Counted from the stretch's first letter, positions 24,651-33,617 are shown. The stretch: DNA of 44,729 bases from Alphaproteobacteria bacterium GM202ARS2 (GCA_014323835.1 JACONH010000013.1:1-44729), one strand, 5' to 3'. The notes: generated from the letters alone by a model not told the origin. Made by a program: numbers and translations.

Positions 24651-25593
24651 AAGAAGAATCGGGGAGCGCATCCAGACACCAAGCAATAATGGCTTTTTGC
24701 GTGTGCATGCGGTTAGCAACGCCCTGCCAGACCCGCGAGCGTGTGCCTTCGAAGACGGAAACGGATACTTCTTGTCCAATGTAAGCCGGCAGACAGTGCA
24801 TAAAAACAGCCTTCGACTCGGCGCGAGCCATCAGCGTATCGCTCACCTGATAAGGCTGTAACGCACGTTTCTTGCGTCTCAGAGCAAGACGACGTAGCAA
24901 CGACCCCCGAGATGTTCCCATAGAAAACCACGTATCCGTAATGACGGCATGACAGCCAACGACCGCTTCATAGGGGTCATCGAAGGAACGGACAAAAGAA
25001 GTCCCTCTGGGCAGGGCGGTCGGCTTGTGGCGCGGCGGACACGAAAGGTGAAGATGAAAGCCAAGATTGTCGGCAGCGTGTATCCACGAGTTGGCAACGT
25101 TGTTGCCATCGCCGACCCAGCACACAGTACACTCGGTAATGGGGCAATGGAATTCTTCTTCAAGGGTCATAATATCGCTGAGCACCTGACAGGGATGACT
25201 TGTGTCGGTCAAGCCGTTAATGACCGGGATGCGACTGTAGCGGACAAAGGCATCGAGGGCTTGATGGTGGGGGGTGCGCATGACCGCGCACTGGCTGTAA
25301 CAACTGAGCACCCGTGCGGTATCTTTCAGACTTTCCCCTCGTTGCATTTGGCTCTGGGCTGTATGAAGGGTTGTGACGTTACCGCCGAGACGATACATGG
25401 CATTTTCGAAGGACAGGCGCGTGCGCGTGGATGGTTGCATGAAGAGCATCGCAAGAGTCTTGCCGTGCAGCAGAGAATCGAGAGTTTGGGGGGGGGTGTG
25501 CTTCCACACTTTGGCGACATCGAGAATATGGCGTAGGGTCTCGCCAGACAGCGTGTCTCGGTCAAGATTAAGGAAGTGGCGTGGTGTCGTCAT
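24622..25593 (-). CDS. argF: Ornithine carbamoyltransferase
   Basis: ArgF makes citrulline from ornithine and carbamoyl phosphate. The carbamoyl-phosphate loop is STRTR (55-59), followed by HPCQ (133-136) and the active-site HCLPA (266-270). The start at 25593 overlaps the argD stop by ATGA; the frame further upstream is a shadow. At 323 residues it carries about 15 extra C-terminal residues rich in Ser/Ala, encoded in the region that overlaps trkH. Confidence 0.95.
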   Translation of the reverse strand: MTTPRHFLNLDRDTLSGETLRHILDVAKVWKHTPPQTLDSLLHGKTLAMLFMQPSTRTRLSFENAMYRLGGNVTTLHTAQSQMQRGESLKDTARVLSCYSQCAVMRTPHHQALDAFVRYSRIPVINGLTDTSHPCQVLSDIMTLEEEFHCPITECTVCWVGDGNNVANSWIHAADNLGFHLHLSCPPRHKPTALPRGTSFVRSFDDPYEAVVGCHAVITDTWFSMGTSRGSLLRRLALRRKKRALQPYQVSDTLMARAESKAVFMHCLPAYIGQEVSVSVFEGTRSRVWQGVANRMHTQKAIIAWCLDALPDSSSTTAKSAAT

Positions 25594-26813
25594 GCCCCTG
25601 AATGTTTGTTGCTTTGTTTGAGGTGTTGATTGTCCCGGGCCAGCTGGGCGCACGCCTTGTCCATGGCAGTAAGCGATTCAGCGATGACCTCAGCCGTGAT
25701 GGTGAGGGGCGGGAGCAACCGCACAACATTGCAGCCAGCAGGCACAGCAAGGACGTTGTTCTGGTGGAAGGCTTCGATGACGTGGTGATTGCCGATGACA
25801 CAAGGTAGTCCAATCATCAGGCCCTTGCCGCGCCATGGGTGGAGAATTTGGGGATACGTTTGGCACAGCTGGGTCAAGCCGTCATGCAGCTTTTTGGCGT
25901 TGCCCATCATGGTGGGTAAAAAGTCTTTGGCAAAAAGCAGCTCGAGGACTTTGTCGGCAACAGCCATCGCCAGAGGATTGCCGCCGAAGGTGGAGCCATG
26001 ACTGCCTTTTGTGAATCCTTGAGCGGTCTGTTTATCGGCTAAGCATGCCCCGACGGGGAAACCGCCGCCCAGCCCTTTTGCCATAGCGATGATGTTGGGC
26101 TTGATAGCACTCCATTGGTGGGCAAAGAGCTTACCGCTACGCCCCATGCCACACTGCACTTCATCGACAATCAGCAAACACCCACGTTGCTGACACAAGG
26201 TTGCAAGCCCTTGTAAGTAGACATCATCGGCAACATGGATACCGCCTTCCCCTTGGATAGGTTCGATGAGAACGGCGGCGGTGTGTGCCGTTAGGGCACG
26301 GTCTGCCTCCTCGAGAACACCGAACGTGATATGATCAAAACCGCTGGGTAGCGGGGCAAAACCATCGGTGAGTTTTTTCTGGCCAGAAGCAGCAATAGCC
26401 GTCATGGTGCGTCCATGAAAACTATGGCGCGCGGCAACAATGCGATACCGCTCGCTTTGTCCGCGCTGCTGAAAATAACGGCGAGCCAACTTGATACTGG
26501 CTTCTATGGCTTCGCTCCCCGAATTACAGAAAAAAACCTGCTCGGCATGGCTATGCTCACACAGACGGGCGGCCACACGTTCCTGTCTGCCATCTGTAAA
26601 TAAATTGGATAAATGCCACAGCTGGGTGCTCTGCTCCTGTAAGGTCGCAACAAGGGCTGGATGACTATGTCCCATACAGGTCACACCAATACCGCTGGTC
26701 AAATCAATATAACGATTACCCTCTTCGGTGTAGACATAAGCACCCTCGCCACGGACAAACATCGGCAGAGAAAAATCATAGGTAGGAAAAACGTGAGGAG
26801 AAACGTTGGACAT
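25590..26813 (-). CDS. argD: Acetylornithine aminotransferase
   Basis: ArgD is a class III PLP aminotransferase of arginine synthesis. FFCNSGSEAIEASIKLAR (95-111), EPIQGEGGI (185-193), DEVQCGMGRSG (217-227) and the PLP lysine K246 in AMAKGLGGG are all present. Residue spacing and the tandem with argF support ArgD over other class III enzymes. Length 407. An upstream promoter candidate lies in the 98-base gap to the ABC permease gene. Confidence 0.94.
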   Translation of the reverse strand: MSNVSPHVFPTYDFSLPMFVRGEGAYVYTEEGNRYIDLTSGIGVTCMGHSHPALVATLQEQSTQLWHLSNLFTDGRQERVAARLCEHSHAEQVFFCNSGSEAIEASIKLARRYFQQRGQSERYRIVAARHSFHGRTMTAIAASGQKKLTDGFAPLPSGFDHITFGVLEEADRALTAHTAAVLIEPIQGEGGIHVADDVYLQGLATLCQQRGCLLIVDEVQCGMGRSGKLFAHQWSAIKPNIIAMAKGLGGGFPVGACLADKQTAQGFTKGSHGSTFGGNPLAMAVADKVLELLFAKDFLPTMMGNAKKLHDGLTQLCQTYPQILHPWRGKGLMIGLPCVIGNHHVIEAFHQNNVLAVPAGCNVVRLLPPLTITAEVIAESLTAMDKACAQLARDNQHLKQSNKHSGA

Positions 26814-26846
26814 CCGTCAGCAAACAACAAAAAGGGAAGAAAAAGC

Positions 26847-26875
26847 ACCATAAAACGTAACAGAGGCACACGCAA
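26847..26875 (-). promoter_or_regulatory. Candidate promoter for argD-argF
   Basis: Minus strand: TTGCGT (26875-26870), 17 bases, TATGGT (26852-26847), about 35 bases before the argD ATG in an otherwise T-rich gap. Match is by eye and moderate. Confidence 0.35.
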
Positions 26876-26911
26876 GAAAAAAGCAGAACGTAGCCGTTTT
26901 ACCAGCAGGGG

Positions 26912-27751
26912 CTAGGGTTTTAAGCCGACGCCGTGGTGAAATAGACGCCAAGTCGTCAAAAACAAAAGCCCATCTATGAGAGCAACAAGACAAAGGGTGC
27001 TCAGAGTCGTTGGCGTATGATCGCTTGCTCCAATGAATCCGTAGCGGAACCCATCGATGTGCCAGAAGAACGGGCTATAGCTGAGGATGGTCTCAACCAA
27101 GGGCGGCAGCTGGGCGGTTACGAAAAAAGCACCCGAAAGAAACGTCAGAGGCACAATAACAAAGTTCGTTAGCGCGGCGAGATGATCGAATTTGCTGGCG
27201 ACAAGCCCGCAGATGACTCCCAAGAGAGCGAGCATGACGGCAGCTGAGGCGCCATAAAACAAAATATAAAAGAAGCTCTGGTAGGTCATATCAACAAAAG
27301 GCATGACTCCTAGGGCGGTGACCAGACCGACGGCGATTCCTCGAGTCAAACCGCCCAAGCTGTAACCTAAGGTGAGTTCGAAAGGTGATAAGGGAGGCAT
27401 GATGATATCGACGATGTTGCCTTGCACTTTTGCGATGACGAGGGAAAAAGATGCGTTGGCGAAGGCATTTTGCATGATAGCCATCATGATGAGGCTAGGC
27501 ACGAGGAATTGGGAAAAGTTGACTCCCAAGAGTAAGGTATCGCCTCGTCCTAGGGCGGTGTTGAAGACAATAAAGAACAAAAGCGTCGATGCCAGAGGGG
27601 CGGCTAGGGATTGCCCGGGGATGCTGAGGAATCGCCTTATTTCTCGTAGGTATAGGCTCCATAAGCCGCGCCCGTTGATGCCGTGAATGACACGGGTGTC
27701 TTTTTCTGGTAGAGGTGGAACGATGAAACGTGGGGGCGGGCGGGGCGACAT
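26912..27751 (-). CDS. ABC-2 type transporter permease
   Basis: The 279-residue protein has six predicted membrane segments and the ABC-2 permease pattern: an N-terminal cytoplasmic part with LWSLYLREIRRFL, then LVPSLIMMAIMQNAF, IVDIIMPPLSPFELTLGY, and VPLTFLSGAFFVTAQLPP near the last helices. It resembles the YadH/NodJ-type exporters. No ATPase gene is adjacent, although such permeases usually have one immediately upstream. Substrate unknown. Confidence 0.85.
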   Translation of the reverse strand: MSPRPPPRFIVPPLPEKDTRVIHGINGRGLWSLYLREIRRFLSIPGQSLAAPLASTLLFFIVFNTALGRGDTLLLGVNFSQFLVPSLIMMAIMQNAFANASFSLVIAKVQGNIVDIIMPPLSPFELTLGYSLGGLTRGIAVGLVTALGVMPFVDMTYQSFFYILFYGASAAVMLALLGVICGLVASKFDHLAALTNFVIVPLTFLSGAFFVTAQLPPLVETILSYSPFFWHIDGFRYGFIGASDHTPTTLSTLCLVALIDGLLFLTTWRLFHHGVGLKP

Positions 27752-27774
27752 GAAAGCAGGGATGGTAAGTTATC

Positions 27775-28068
27775 GTGAATAAAAAAGCATGGATAGAAGA
27801 GCAGTTGCGCAAGGCGTTTTCCCCGACTCATCTTGTGGTGCGTGATGACTCGGATGCCCATCGTCATCATCAGGCGATGATAGGTCGTCCTGCCCAAGAG
27901 ACTCATTTTCACGTTGAGGTTGTCAGCGAGTCGTTTCGTGGCATGGGGCGTGTCGAGCGTCAGCGCGCTATCTATCGCGTTTTGGCGGCGGGCATGGGCA
28001 AGGGCGGCATACACGCCCTCGAGTTGGCGACACACACACCCGAGGAGAGAGCGGGAGACGAGGATTGA
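27775..28068 (+). CDS. BolA family protein
   Basis: A 97-residue BolA/IbaG-like protein with FSPTHLVVRDDSDAHRHH, THFHVEVVSESFRGMGRVERQR and MGKGGIHALELATHTP. BolA proteins partner with monothiol glutaredoxins in iron-sulfur cluster handling. The start is a GTG at 27775, 23 bases from the divergent permease start. The last 19 bases overlap the 3' end of the tRNA-Gly gene on the other strand. Confidence 0.92.
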   Translation: MNKKAWIEEQLRKAFSPTHLVVRDDSDAHRHHQAMIGRPAQETHFHVEVVSESFRGMGRVERQRAIYRVLAAGMGKGGIHALELATHTPEERAGDED

Positions 28069-28121
28069 ACTCGCGACCCTCACGTTGGCAACGTGATGCT
28101 CTACCGCTGAGCTACTCCCGC
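28050..28121 (-). tRNA. tRNA-Gly (GCC anticodon)
   Basis: Minus strand begins GCGGGAGTAGCTCAGCGG; acceptor GCGGGAG pairs with CTCCCGC, anticodon loop is TTGCCAA (GCC), T arm AGTTCAATCCT. Discriminator T; CCA not encoded. Length 72. The 3' end overlaps the bolA coding end. Confidence 0.95.
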
Positions 28122-28149
28122 CTGCTTTTCCTCGCCCACACTTACGTGC

Positions 28150-28178
28150 TTTATAAAGAAAAGGGCTCGTCTTGCCAA
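28150..28178 (-). promoter_or_regulatory. Promoter of tRNA-Gly
   Basis: Minus strand: TTGGCA (28178-28173), exactly 17 bases, TATAAA (28155-28150). It is well placed 29 bases before the mature tRNA 5' end and just after the metH stop. Confidence 0.7.
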
Positions 28179-28181
28179 GTG

Positions 28182-31100
28182 TTATATAGCAAAATAGCCT
28201 GCTTGGGGGTGGTGAACCACGAGGGCTGAGGTGGATTGTTCGGGGTGGAGTTGGTCATCGCTACTGAGGGTAACGCCGATGCGGTCGGCACCCAGCAGCT
28301 TGAGGATATGCTTTTGGTCGTGCAGGTTGGGACAGGCGGGGTAGCCGAAGGAATAGCGCGCCCCTCGATAGTGGTGTTTCAGCATTTTTTCTATGCTGTC
28401 GGCTTCTTCATTGGCGAAGCCCCATTCGCTACGGATACGGCGGTGAATGTACTCGGCAAGGGCTTCAGTCATCTCAACGCCCAGACCATGCAGATAGAGA
28501 TAATCTTGGTAGCGATCTTCTTTGAACCAGCGTTGCTCGATTTCGGCACCGCGAGAGCCCATCGTCACCAGCTGGAGGGCAATACAATCGCGCTGGGAGT
28601 CGTCAATGGGACGGAAAAAATCAGTGATACAGCGATTGTCGCCGGTTTTCTGGCGAGGCAACGAGAAGCGGGCACATTCTTGTGTGCTGTTCTGGTCGAA
28701 GAGGACGAGGTCATCTTTGTCGGCGGCACAAAGCCAATAGCCGTAAAGGGCTTGCGGTTGTAAAATGTCTTCTTTGTCGGCGCGCTTGGCTAAATCGAAT
28801 AGGATTGGGTCAAGGTTTTGTTTGGCATGGGCGCGAAATTCTGCGACGGTTTTCCCTTCTTTCTTGTAGCCCCAGTGGAACTGGTAGAGCATGGTGCGAT
28901 TGACGTAGGGCAGAAGAGTCTTGAGAGGGATTTTGTCTACCAGTCGAGCACCCCAGAAGGGCGGTTGCGGCACTTCTGCTTGTGCGAGAGTCGAACGCAC
29001 AAGGGGAGTCTTTGCTACGTCTTTTTCTGTCTTTGTCGCTGTTTTTTTCGAGGGCTCGGTGTCTTGTTTTGTCTCCTGCTGAGCAGCAGAGGGCTTACGG
29101 TGGTGTGACACGCGCTTGCGTTGTTTGTCGAGGGCTGTGTCGAAGGTGCGTTCATGGATATGATTCATCAGCGTCAGCCCTTCGAAGGCGTCCTGAGCAT
29201 AGGCAACTTGCCCGCAACCATAAGATGGTATGCAGCTGTCGACGACGTAGCGGCGGTTCAAGGCAGCCCCGCCTAAGAGAACGGGGACGTTCAGCTTATG
29301 ACGGGTCATTTCCTCGAGATTTTCCCGCATGATGACGGTCGATTTGACGAGGAGCCCTGACATACCGATGGCGTCAGCTTTGTGTTCGCTGAAGGCGGCA
29401 AGGATGTTCTCGATGGGTTGTTTGATGCCGAGATTATAGACTTTGTAGCCGTTGTTGGTCAGGATGATATCGACGAGATTTTTGCCGATATCGTGGACGT
29501 CGCCGCGCACGGTGGCGAGGACGATGGAGGCTTTGTGTTGATTTTCTTTGCTACGCGGCATGTGGGGTTCGAGGAAGGCAACGGCGCGCTTCATGGTTTC
29601 TGCCGATTGGAGCACGAAGGGCAGCTGCATTTTTCCGCTCCCGAACAGCTCGCCGACGACTTTCATGCCTTCGAGGAGAAGCGTGTTGATGATGGTGAGG
29701 GCATCGTATTTTTTCAGGGCGGCGGCGAGGTCGTCATCCAAGCCGACTTTATTGCCGTCGATGATTCGTTGTTTGATGGTGTCTTCGATGGTTTGTTTGC
29801 CGCGTTTTTTTGTTGTGCGGGTGCTTTTTTTGTTGGCGAAGGCAGCCAGCAGCGCGTGCAGGGGGTCATAGTCTTTTGCTCTTTTATCGTAGATAAGGTC
29901 GGTTGCGATTTTTTGTTCTTTTTCGGAGATGGTGTGTAAGGGCATGATGGCGCCGACATGTAAGATAGCGCCGTTCATGCCGTGTTGGAGGGCATGTTCG
30001 AGGAACACCGAATTGAGCACACTACGGGCAGCGGCATCGATACCGAAGGAGACATTGGACAGGCCAAGAATAATTTGGCACTGGGGCAGGGCTTTGCGGA
30101 TGGCTTCGATGCCTTTGAGAGTCTCGAGGGCAAGCTTGCGGTCGTCTTCGTTGCCGGTGCAAATCGTAAACGTAAGCGGATCAATGAGCAGGTCTTGTGG
30201 CGGGATGCCGTGTTTGTCGCAGGCGAGGTCGTAGAGTCGTTGGGCGATGTCGAGCTTACGTTTTCGGTCTTTTGCCATGCCTTGTTCGTCTATGGTGAGG
30301 GCGATGAGGGCGGCGCCGAATTGTTTAGCGAGGCGTATTTTTTTCTCGGCACTTTCTGTGCCATCTTCGAAGTTGATGGAGTTGATGATGGCTTTTCCGC
30401 CGTATAGGGCGAGGGCTTTTTCGAGGACGGGGTATTCTGTCGAGTCGATGACGAGGGGCACGCTCATTTTGCCGCGCAGGAGTTTCATCAGCTCGCTCAT
30501 ATCCTTGAGTTCGTCTCGTCCGACAAAGGCGGTGCACACATCGAGGGCGTGGGCGCCGTCGGCGATTTGTTGGCTACCGATAGCCGAACAGGCATCCCAG
30601 TCATTTTTGGCTTGGGCTTGACGGAATACTTTCGAGCCGTTGGCGTTGCAGCGCTCGCCAATAGAGAAGAAGGCATTTTCTTGTCGATAAGGCACAGAGC
30701 TGTAGAGCGATGCACAGCCTTCGAGGCTTTGGGGCGTGCGTTTTTTGACTTTTGGGCGGTGTGCCCCTTGCGGGGCAAGACGGCGCAACATAGCATCGAG
30801 AGTGCCGATATGCTCAGGGGTTGTGCCGCAGCAGCCGCCAATCAGATTGACGCCGATTTCAAGGACAAAACGCTCGAGCCAACGCGCGAGCTCTTCTGGC
30901 GTCAACGGATAATGCGTGCGCCCATCCACAAGTTCAGGCAAGCCGGCATTGGGGATGACGGAAATCATACGGGGCCACGTGGCACTCAGGGTCTGCAGAT
31001 GCGGGGTCATTTCTTGCGGGCCTGTGGCACAATTCATGCCGATGAGTTTGACGTCATCGTAGGGCTCGAAAATGGTCGCGGCAGCCTGAATGTCGGTGCC

Positions 31101-31703
31101 GACCAGAAGTGTGCCGGTGGTTTCGATGGTTACACTGCAGAAAATTGGCAGTGAAGTGCCGCTCTGTTTGAAGGCATGGCGGGCAGCGTTAATGGCGGCT
31201 TTGGCTTGCAGAGGGTCTTGCACGGTTTCGATAAATAGAGCATCACATTGTCCATCGATGAGCCCCAGGCATTGGGTGGTTAAGGTCTTTTCTAGGTTGG
31301 CGTAGCCGACGTGGTCGAGACTGGGCAGCTTGGTGCCGGGCCCAATAGAGCCTAAAACGAAGCGCGGGTTGCCATCTTTGGCATACGTATCGGCACACTC
31401 TCGTGCAATCTCGCCGCTGAGTTTGTTCAGCTGCAAGGTTTTTTCTTGCAGGTCGAACTCGCCCAGGGTGAGGGGCGATGCCCCAAAGCTGTTTGTGGTT
31501 ACGGCATCGGCGCCAGCAGCAAAATACGAGTCGTGAATCTGACGAATAACATCAGGGCGACTTAAGCTGAGAATGTCGGTGCAGTTCTCGCAGGAGCAGT
31601 AATCTTTGAGGGACAGGTTGCGGTCCTGCACCTGTGTGCCCATAGCACCATCAGCGAGCAGAACATGGTCGCGCAGATAATCTTCGATGTGGGGGCGGCT
31701 CAT
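28182..31703 (-). CDS. metH: Cobalamin-dependent methionine synthase
   Basis: MetH moves the methyl group of 5-methyl-THF to homocysteine through cobalamin. Domains in order: homocysteine-binding barrel with zinc ligands C225 (MNCATGP) and C291-C292 (GGCCGTTPEH); pterin-binding barrel (FFSIGERCNANGSKVFR onward); B12 cap; B12-binding domain with D735-x-H737-x-x-G740 (DVHDIG); and the reactivation domain, joined by a Lys/Ser/Thr-rich linker near 900-940. The start at 31703 gives 1173 residues and overlaps the metF stop by ATGA; the frame upstream to 31817 is a shadow of metF. Cobalamin must be made or imported. Confidence 0.96.
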   Translation of the reverse strand: MSRPHIEDYLRDHVLLADGAMGTQVQDRNLSLKDYCSCENCTDILSLSRPDVIRQIHDSYFAAGADAVTTNSFGASPLTLGEFDLQEKTLQLNKLSGEIARECADTYAKDGNPRFVLGSIGPGTKLPSLDHVGYANLEKTLTTQCLGLIDGQCDALFIETVQDPLQAKAAINAARHAFKQSGTSLPIFCSVTIETTGTLLVGTDIQAAATIFEPYDDVKLIGMNCATGPQEMTPHLQTLSATWPRMISVIPNAGLPELVDGRTHYPLTPEELARWLERFVLEIGVNLIGGCCGTTPEHIGTLDAMLRRLAPQGAHRPKVKKRTPQSLEGCASLYSSVPYRQENAFFSIGERCNANGSKVFRQAQAKNDWDACSAIGSQQIADGAHALDVCTAFVGRDELKDMSELMKLLRGKMSVPLVIDSTEYPVLEKALALYGGKAIINSINFEDGTESAEKKIRLAKQFGAALIALTIDEQGMAKDRKRKLDIAQRLYDLACDKHGIPPQDLLIDPLTFTICTGNEDDRKLALETLKGIEAIRKALPQCQIILGLSNVSFGIDAAARSVLNSVFLEHALQHGMNGAILHVGAIMPLHTISEKEQKIATDLIYDKRAKDYDPLHALLAAFANKKSTRTTKKRGKQTIEDTIKQRIIDGNKVGLDDDLAAALKKYDALTIINTLLLEGMKVVGELFGSGKMQLPFVLQSAETMKRAVAFLEPHMPRSKENQHKASIVLATVRGDVHDIGKNLVDIILTNNGYKVYNLGIKQPIENILAAFSEHKADAIGMSGLLVKSTVIMRENLEEMTRHKLNVPVLLGGAALNRRYVVDSCIPSYGCGQVAYAQDAFEGLTLMNHIHERTFDTALDKQRKRVSHHRKPSAAQQETKQDTEPSKKTATKTEKDVAKTPLVRSTLAQAEVPQPPFWGARLVDKIPLKTLLPYVNRTMLYQFHWGYKKEGKTVAEFRAHAKQNLDPILFDLAKRADKEDILQPQALYGYWLCAADKDDLVLFDQNSTQECARFSLPRQKTGDNRCITDFFRPIDDSQRDCIALQLVTMGSRGAEIEQRWFKEDRYQDYLYLHGLGVEMTEALAEYIHRRIRSEWGFANEEADSIEKMLKHHYRGARYSFGYPACPNLHDQKHILKLLGADRIGVTLSSDDQLHPEQSTSALVVHHPQAGYFAI

Positions 31704-32599
31704 GGTGTCGATGTCGGTCGTAAACCTAAGATATGACAGATAGCGAATGTCAAGTCGGCTCGGTTCAAGGTGTAAAAGTGAAACTGACGCACGCCATGCT
31801 GATAGAGATGATGGCACTGTTGTGCGGCAATGCTGGCGGCGACCAGCTGGCGTGTTTCGGGGTCATGGTCGAGTCCCTCGAACATGGCACGCATCCACGT
31901 CGGCACAGATGTGCCACACTTCTGCGAAAAAGCCAACATGCGCGCGCAATTGGTCACGGGCAAGATACCCGGGATTAAGGGCACACGTAAACCCCGTTTG
32001 TGGACTGTATCACGGAATCGTAAAAAGACGTCATTGTCAAAAAAGAACTGGGTGATGGCTCGTGATGCCCCTGCGTCAATTTTACGTTTGAGGTTGTCGA
32101 TGTCGGCATCTAAGTTTTTGGCTTCGGGATGTTTTTCGGGGTAGGCGGCGACACTTATGTCGAAGTCGGCAACTTTTTTTAAGCCTTGCACGAGTTCGGC
32201 GGCGTAGGGGTAGCCATCTTTGGGCGGGGCTTGCATCTGTGCGGTGGCATCGCCGCGCAGAGCAACGATGTGACGGATACCACTTGCGTGATAATGGTGG
32301 GCTATGGCATCGAGGGAGTCCCGTGACTCGCCAATACAGGTTAGATGGGCGGCGGGCATCAACGTGGTATCCTTAAGAAGACGCACGACGGTGTCGTGGG
32401 TGCGACTGCGCGTCGAGCCGCCCGCGCCGTAGGTGACCGAGACAAAATCGGGGGCTAAAGGCTCGAGTCGGCGTATCGACCGCCACAGCTGGGACGTCAT
32501 GGCTTGGTTGTTGGGGGGAAAAAACTCGAAAGACACCCGCACACGAGACGGAAGACGCACAGGGGCAACAAGATGGGGAGAGGAGGAGGGGGATACCAT
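31700..32599 (-). CDS. metF: 5,10-methylenetetrahydrofolate reductase
   Basis: MetF reduces methylene-THF to methyl-THF for MetH, to which it is coupled by an ATGA overlap. SFEFFPPNNQ, SVTYGAGGSTRSRTHDTV, LRGDAT, and FFFDNDVFLRFRD with PLIPGILPV are characteristic. The start is uncertain: the ATG at 32599 begins one base after the U-tract of a terminator and has no visible ribosome-binding site; a TTG at 32602 and a GTG 13 codons further in are alternatives. The first ~20 residues (Ser/Pro-rich) are not conserved. Confidence 0.93.
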   Translation of the reverse strand: MVSPSSSPHLVAPVRLPSRVRVSFEFFPPNNQAMTSQLWRSIRRLEPLAPDFVSVTYGAGGSTRSRTHDTVVRLLKDTTLMPAAHLTCIGESRDSLDAIAHHYHASGIRHIVALRGDATAQMQAPPKDGYPYAAELVQGLKKVADFDISVAAYPEKHPEAKNLDADIDNLKRKIDAGASRAITQFFFDNDVFLRFRDTVHKRGLRVPLIPGILPVTNCARMLAFSQKCGTSVPTWMRAMFEGLDHDPETRQLVAASIAAQQCHHLYQHGVRQFHFYTLNRADLTFAICHILGLRPTSTP

Positions 32600-32647
32600 C
32601 AAAAAAACAAAAACGCAGGCAGAACCAACTCAGGGTTCTTTCTGCCT
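32600..32647 (-). terminator. Terminator/attenuator hairpin directly before metF
   Basis: On the minus strand AGGCA/TGCCT and GAACC/GGTTC stems (32647-32617, with a 4-base bulge on the 5' side) enclose a 7-base loop and run into a tract of 12 Ts interrupted by one G (to 32600). It reads in the direction of metF and ends immediately before its ATG, so it would act as a leader attenuator, or terminate an unseen upstream RNA. Confidence 0.55.
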
Positions 32648-32660
32648 GTGCCCTACGGGT

Positions 32661-32680
32661 TTTTACGTGTTTTTACGTGT
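32661..32680. repeat. Tandem TTTTACGTGT repeat in the metF-mlaA gap
   Basis: Two exact copies of TTTTACGTGT are adjacent, and the preceding bases (GGGT) continue the similarity only partly. It lies in the metF leader and upstream of the mlaA promoter. Confidence 0.5.
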
Positions 32681-32765
32681 TTTCAGTGTTTCTAGAGTGC
32701 TTCATACAGACCATCATAGTGTATCGCGGGCACGGTTTATAGCTTAATTTTTCATTCTTGGTGAG

Positions 32766-32794
32766 TTGACAAAATATTCTTTGTTTTCTAATTT
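32766..32794 (+). promoter_or_regulatory. Candidate mlaA promoter
   Basis: A perfect -35 TTGACA (32766-32771) is followed at 17 bases by a weak -10 TAATTT (32789-32794), 25 bases before the mlaA ATG. It reads an AT-rich stretch that is otherwise non-coding. Confidence 0.45.
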
Positions 32795-32819
32795 AGGTTT
32801 TGTTTTGTTGGGTTGTGTA

Positions 32820-33617
32820 ATGTTGCGTGTTTTTTCTATTGTTTGTGTTATCAGCCTTGTGCTGGGGGCGAGTGGCTGTGCCAGTACCTCGGGCGGTTCG
32901 CAGGACGCCTTCGATGATGTCAACGACCCGTTTGAAAGCGTCAATCGTGCGATTTTTGATGTCAATATTTTTGTGGATCGCTGGACGTTGCGCCCCTTGG
33001 CGATAGGTTATCGTGCGCTTTTTCCTCGTTTTGTTCGTGAGCGTGTGCACAACGTTATCACGCTGGCACAAGAGCCTCGTAATTTTGCGAATGCGCTTTT
33101 ACAGGCGGACATATCATCGGCAGCCACTGTGCTTGGTCGTATCCTTATCAATGCGACTTTTGGGTTGGGCGGCTTGTTCGAAGTGGCGGAAGGCTGGGGG
33201 CTTGAACACGAGAACAACGACTTTGGCTTGACTCTTGGCACGTGGGGTGTGCCCTCGGGGCCCTATCTCATGCTTCCCTTTCTTGGCCCCCACAACACGC
33301 GCCATGGCATTGGCAGAATCGCTGATAGTTTTGCCGACCCTCTTTTTTATGTCTATCGAGACCTCGATGTAGACCCCGAAGCCAACTACGGGCAAACCTT
33401 CGTCACTGTGCTTGACCAACGCACTCGGTTCCTCGATGAACTCGATGCCCTTGAACGAGACTCTCTTGATTTTTACGCTGCGGTGCGCTCTTTGTATCAA
33501 CAATCTCGCCAAAGCCGACTCGGCGGCGCAGAGATGATGTCGCCCGCGCTCTCGCAAGATGATGACAGCTGGGATGACTTCGATAGCTTAGGACCTGGAC
33601 CTGGGCCCTCTCCCTGA
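32820..33617 (+). CDS. mlaA: MlaA (VacJ) outer-membrane lipoprotein
   Basis: MlaA removes misplaced phospholipids from the outer leaflet of the outer membrane and hands them to periplasmic MlaC. The start at 32820 (MLRVFSIVCV) gives a lipoprotein signal with lipobox ASGC and C20; the longer TTG frame from 32766 coincides with the -35 box. The family core has DVNDPFESVNRAIFDVN, ATFGLGGLFEVAE, DFGLTLGTWGVPSGPYLMLPFLGP and FADPLFYV. The C terminus is acidic and ends in a Gly-Pro run. mlaC follows after 90 bases; mlaDEFB are not in the window. Confidence 0.92.
   Translation: MLRVFSIVCVISLVLGASGCASTSGGSQDAFDDVNDPFESVNRAIFDVNIFVDRWTLRPLAIGYRALFPRFVRERVHNVITLAQEPRNFANALLQADISSAATVLGRILINATFGLGGLFEVAEGWGLEHENNDFGLTLGTWGVPSGPYLMLPFLGPHNTRHGIGRIADSFADPLFYVYRDLDVDPEANYGQTFVTVLDQRTRFLDELDALERDSLDFYAAVRSLYQQSRQSRLGGAEMMSPALSQDDDSWDDFDSLGPGPGPSP

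Noticed and set aside
32600..32765. SAM-II or SAH riboswitch in the metF leader
   Set aside because: I looked for the conserved bases of these classes on the minus strand and did not see them; only a terminator-like hairpin and a tandem repeat are visible.
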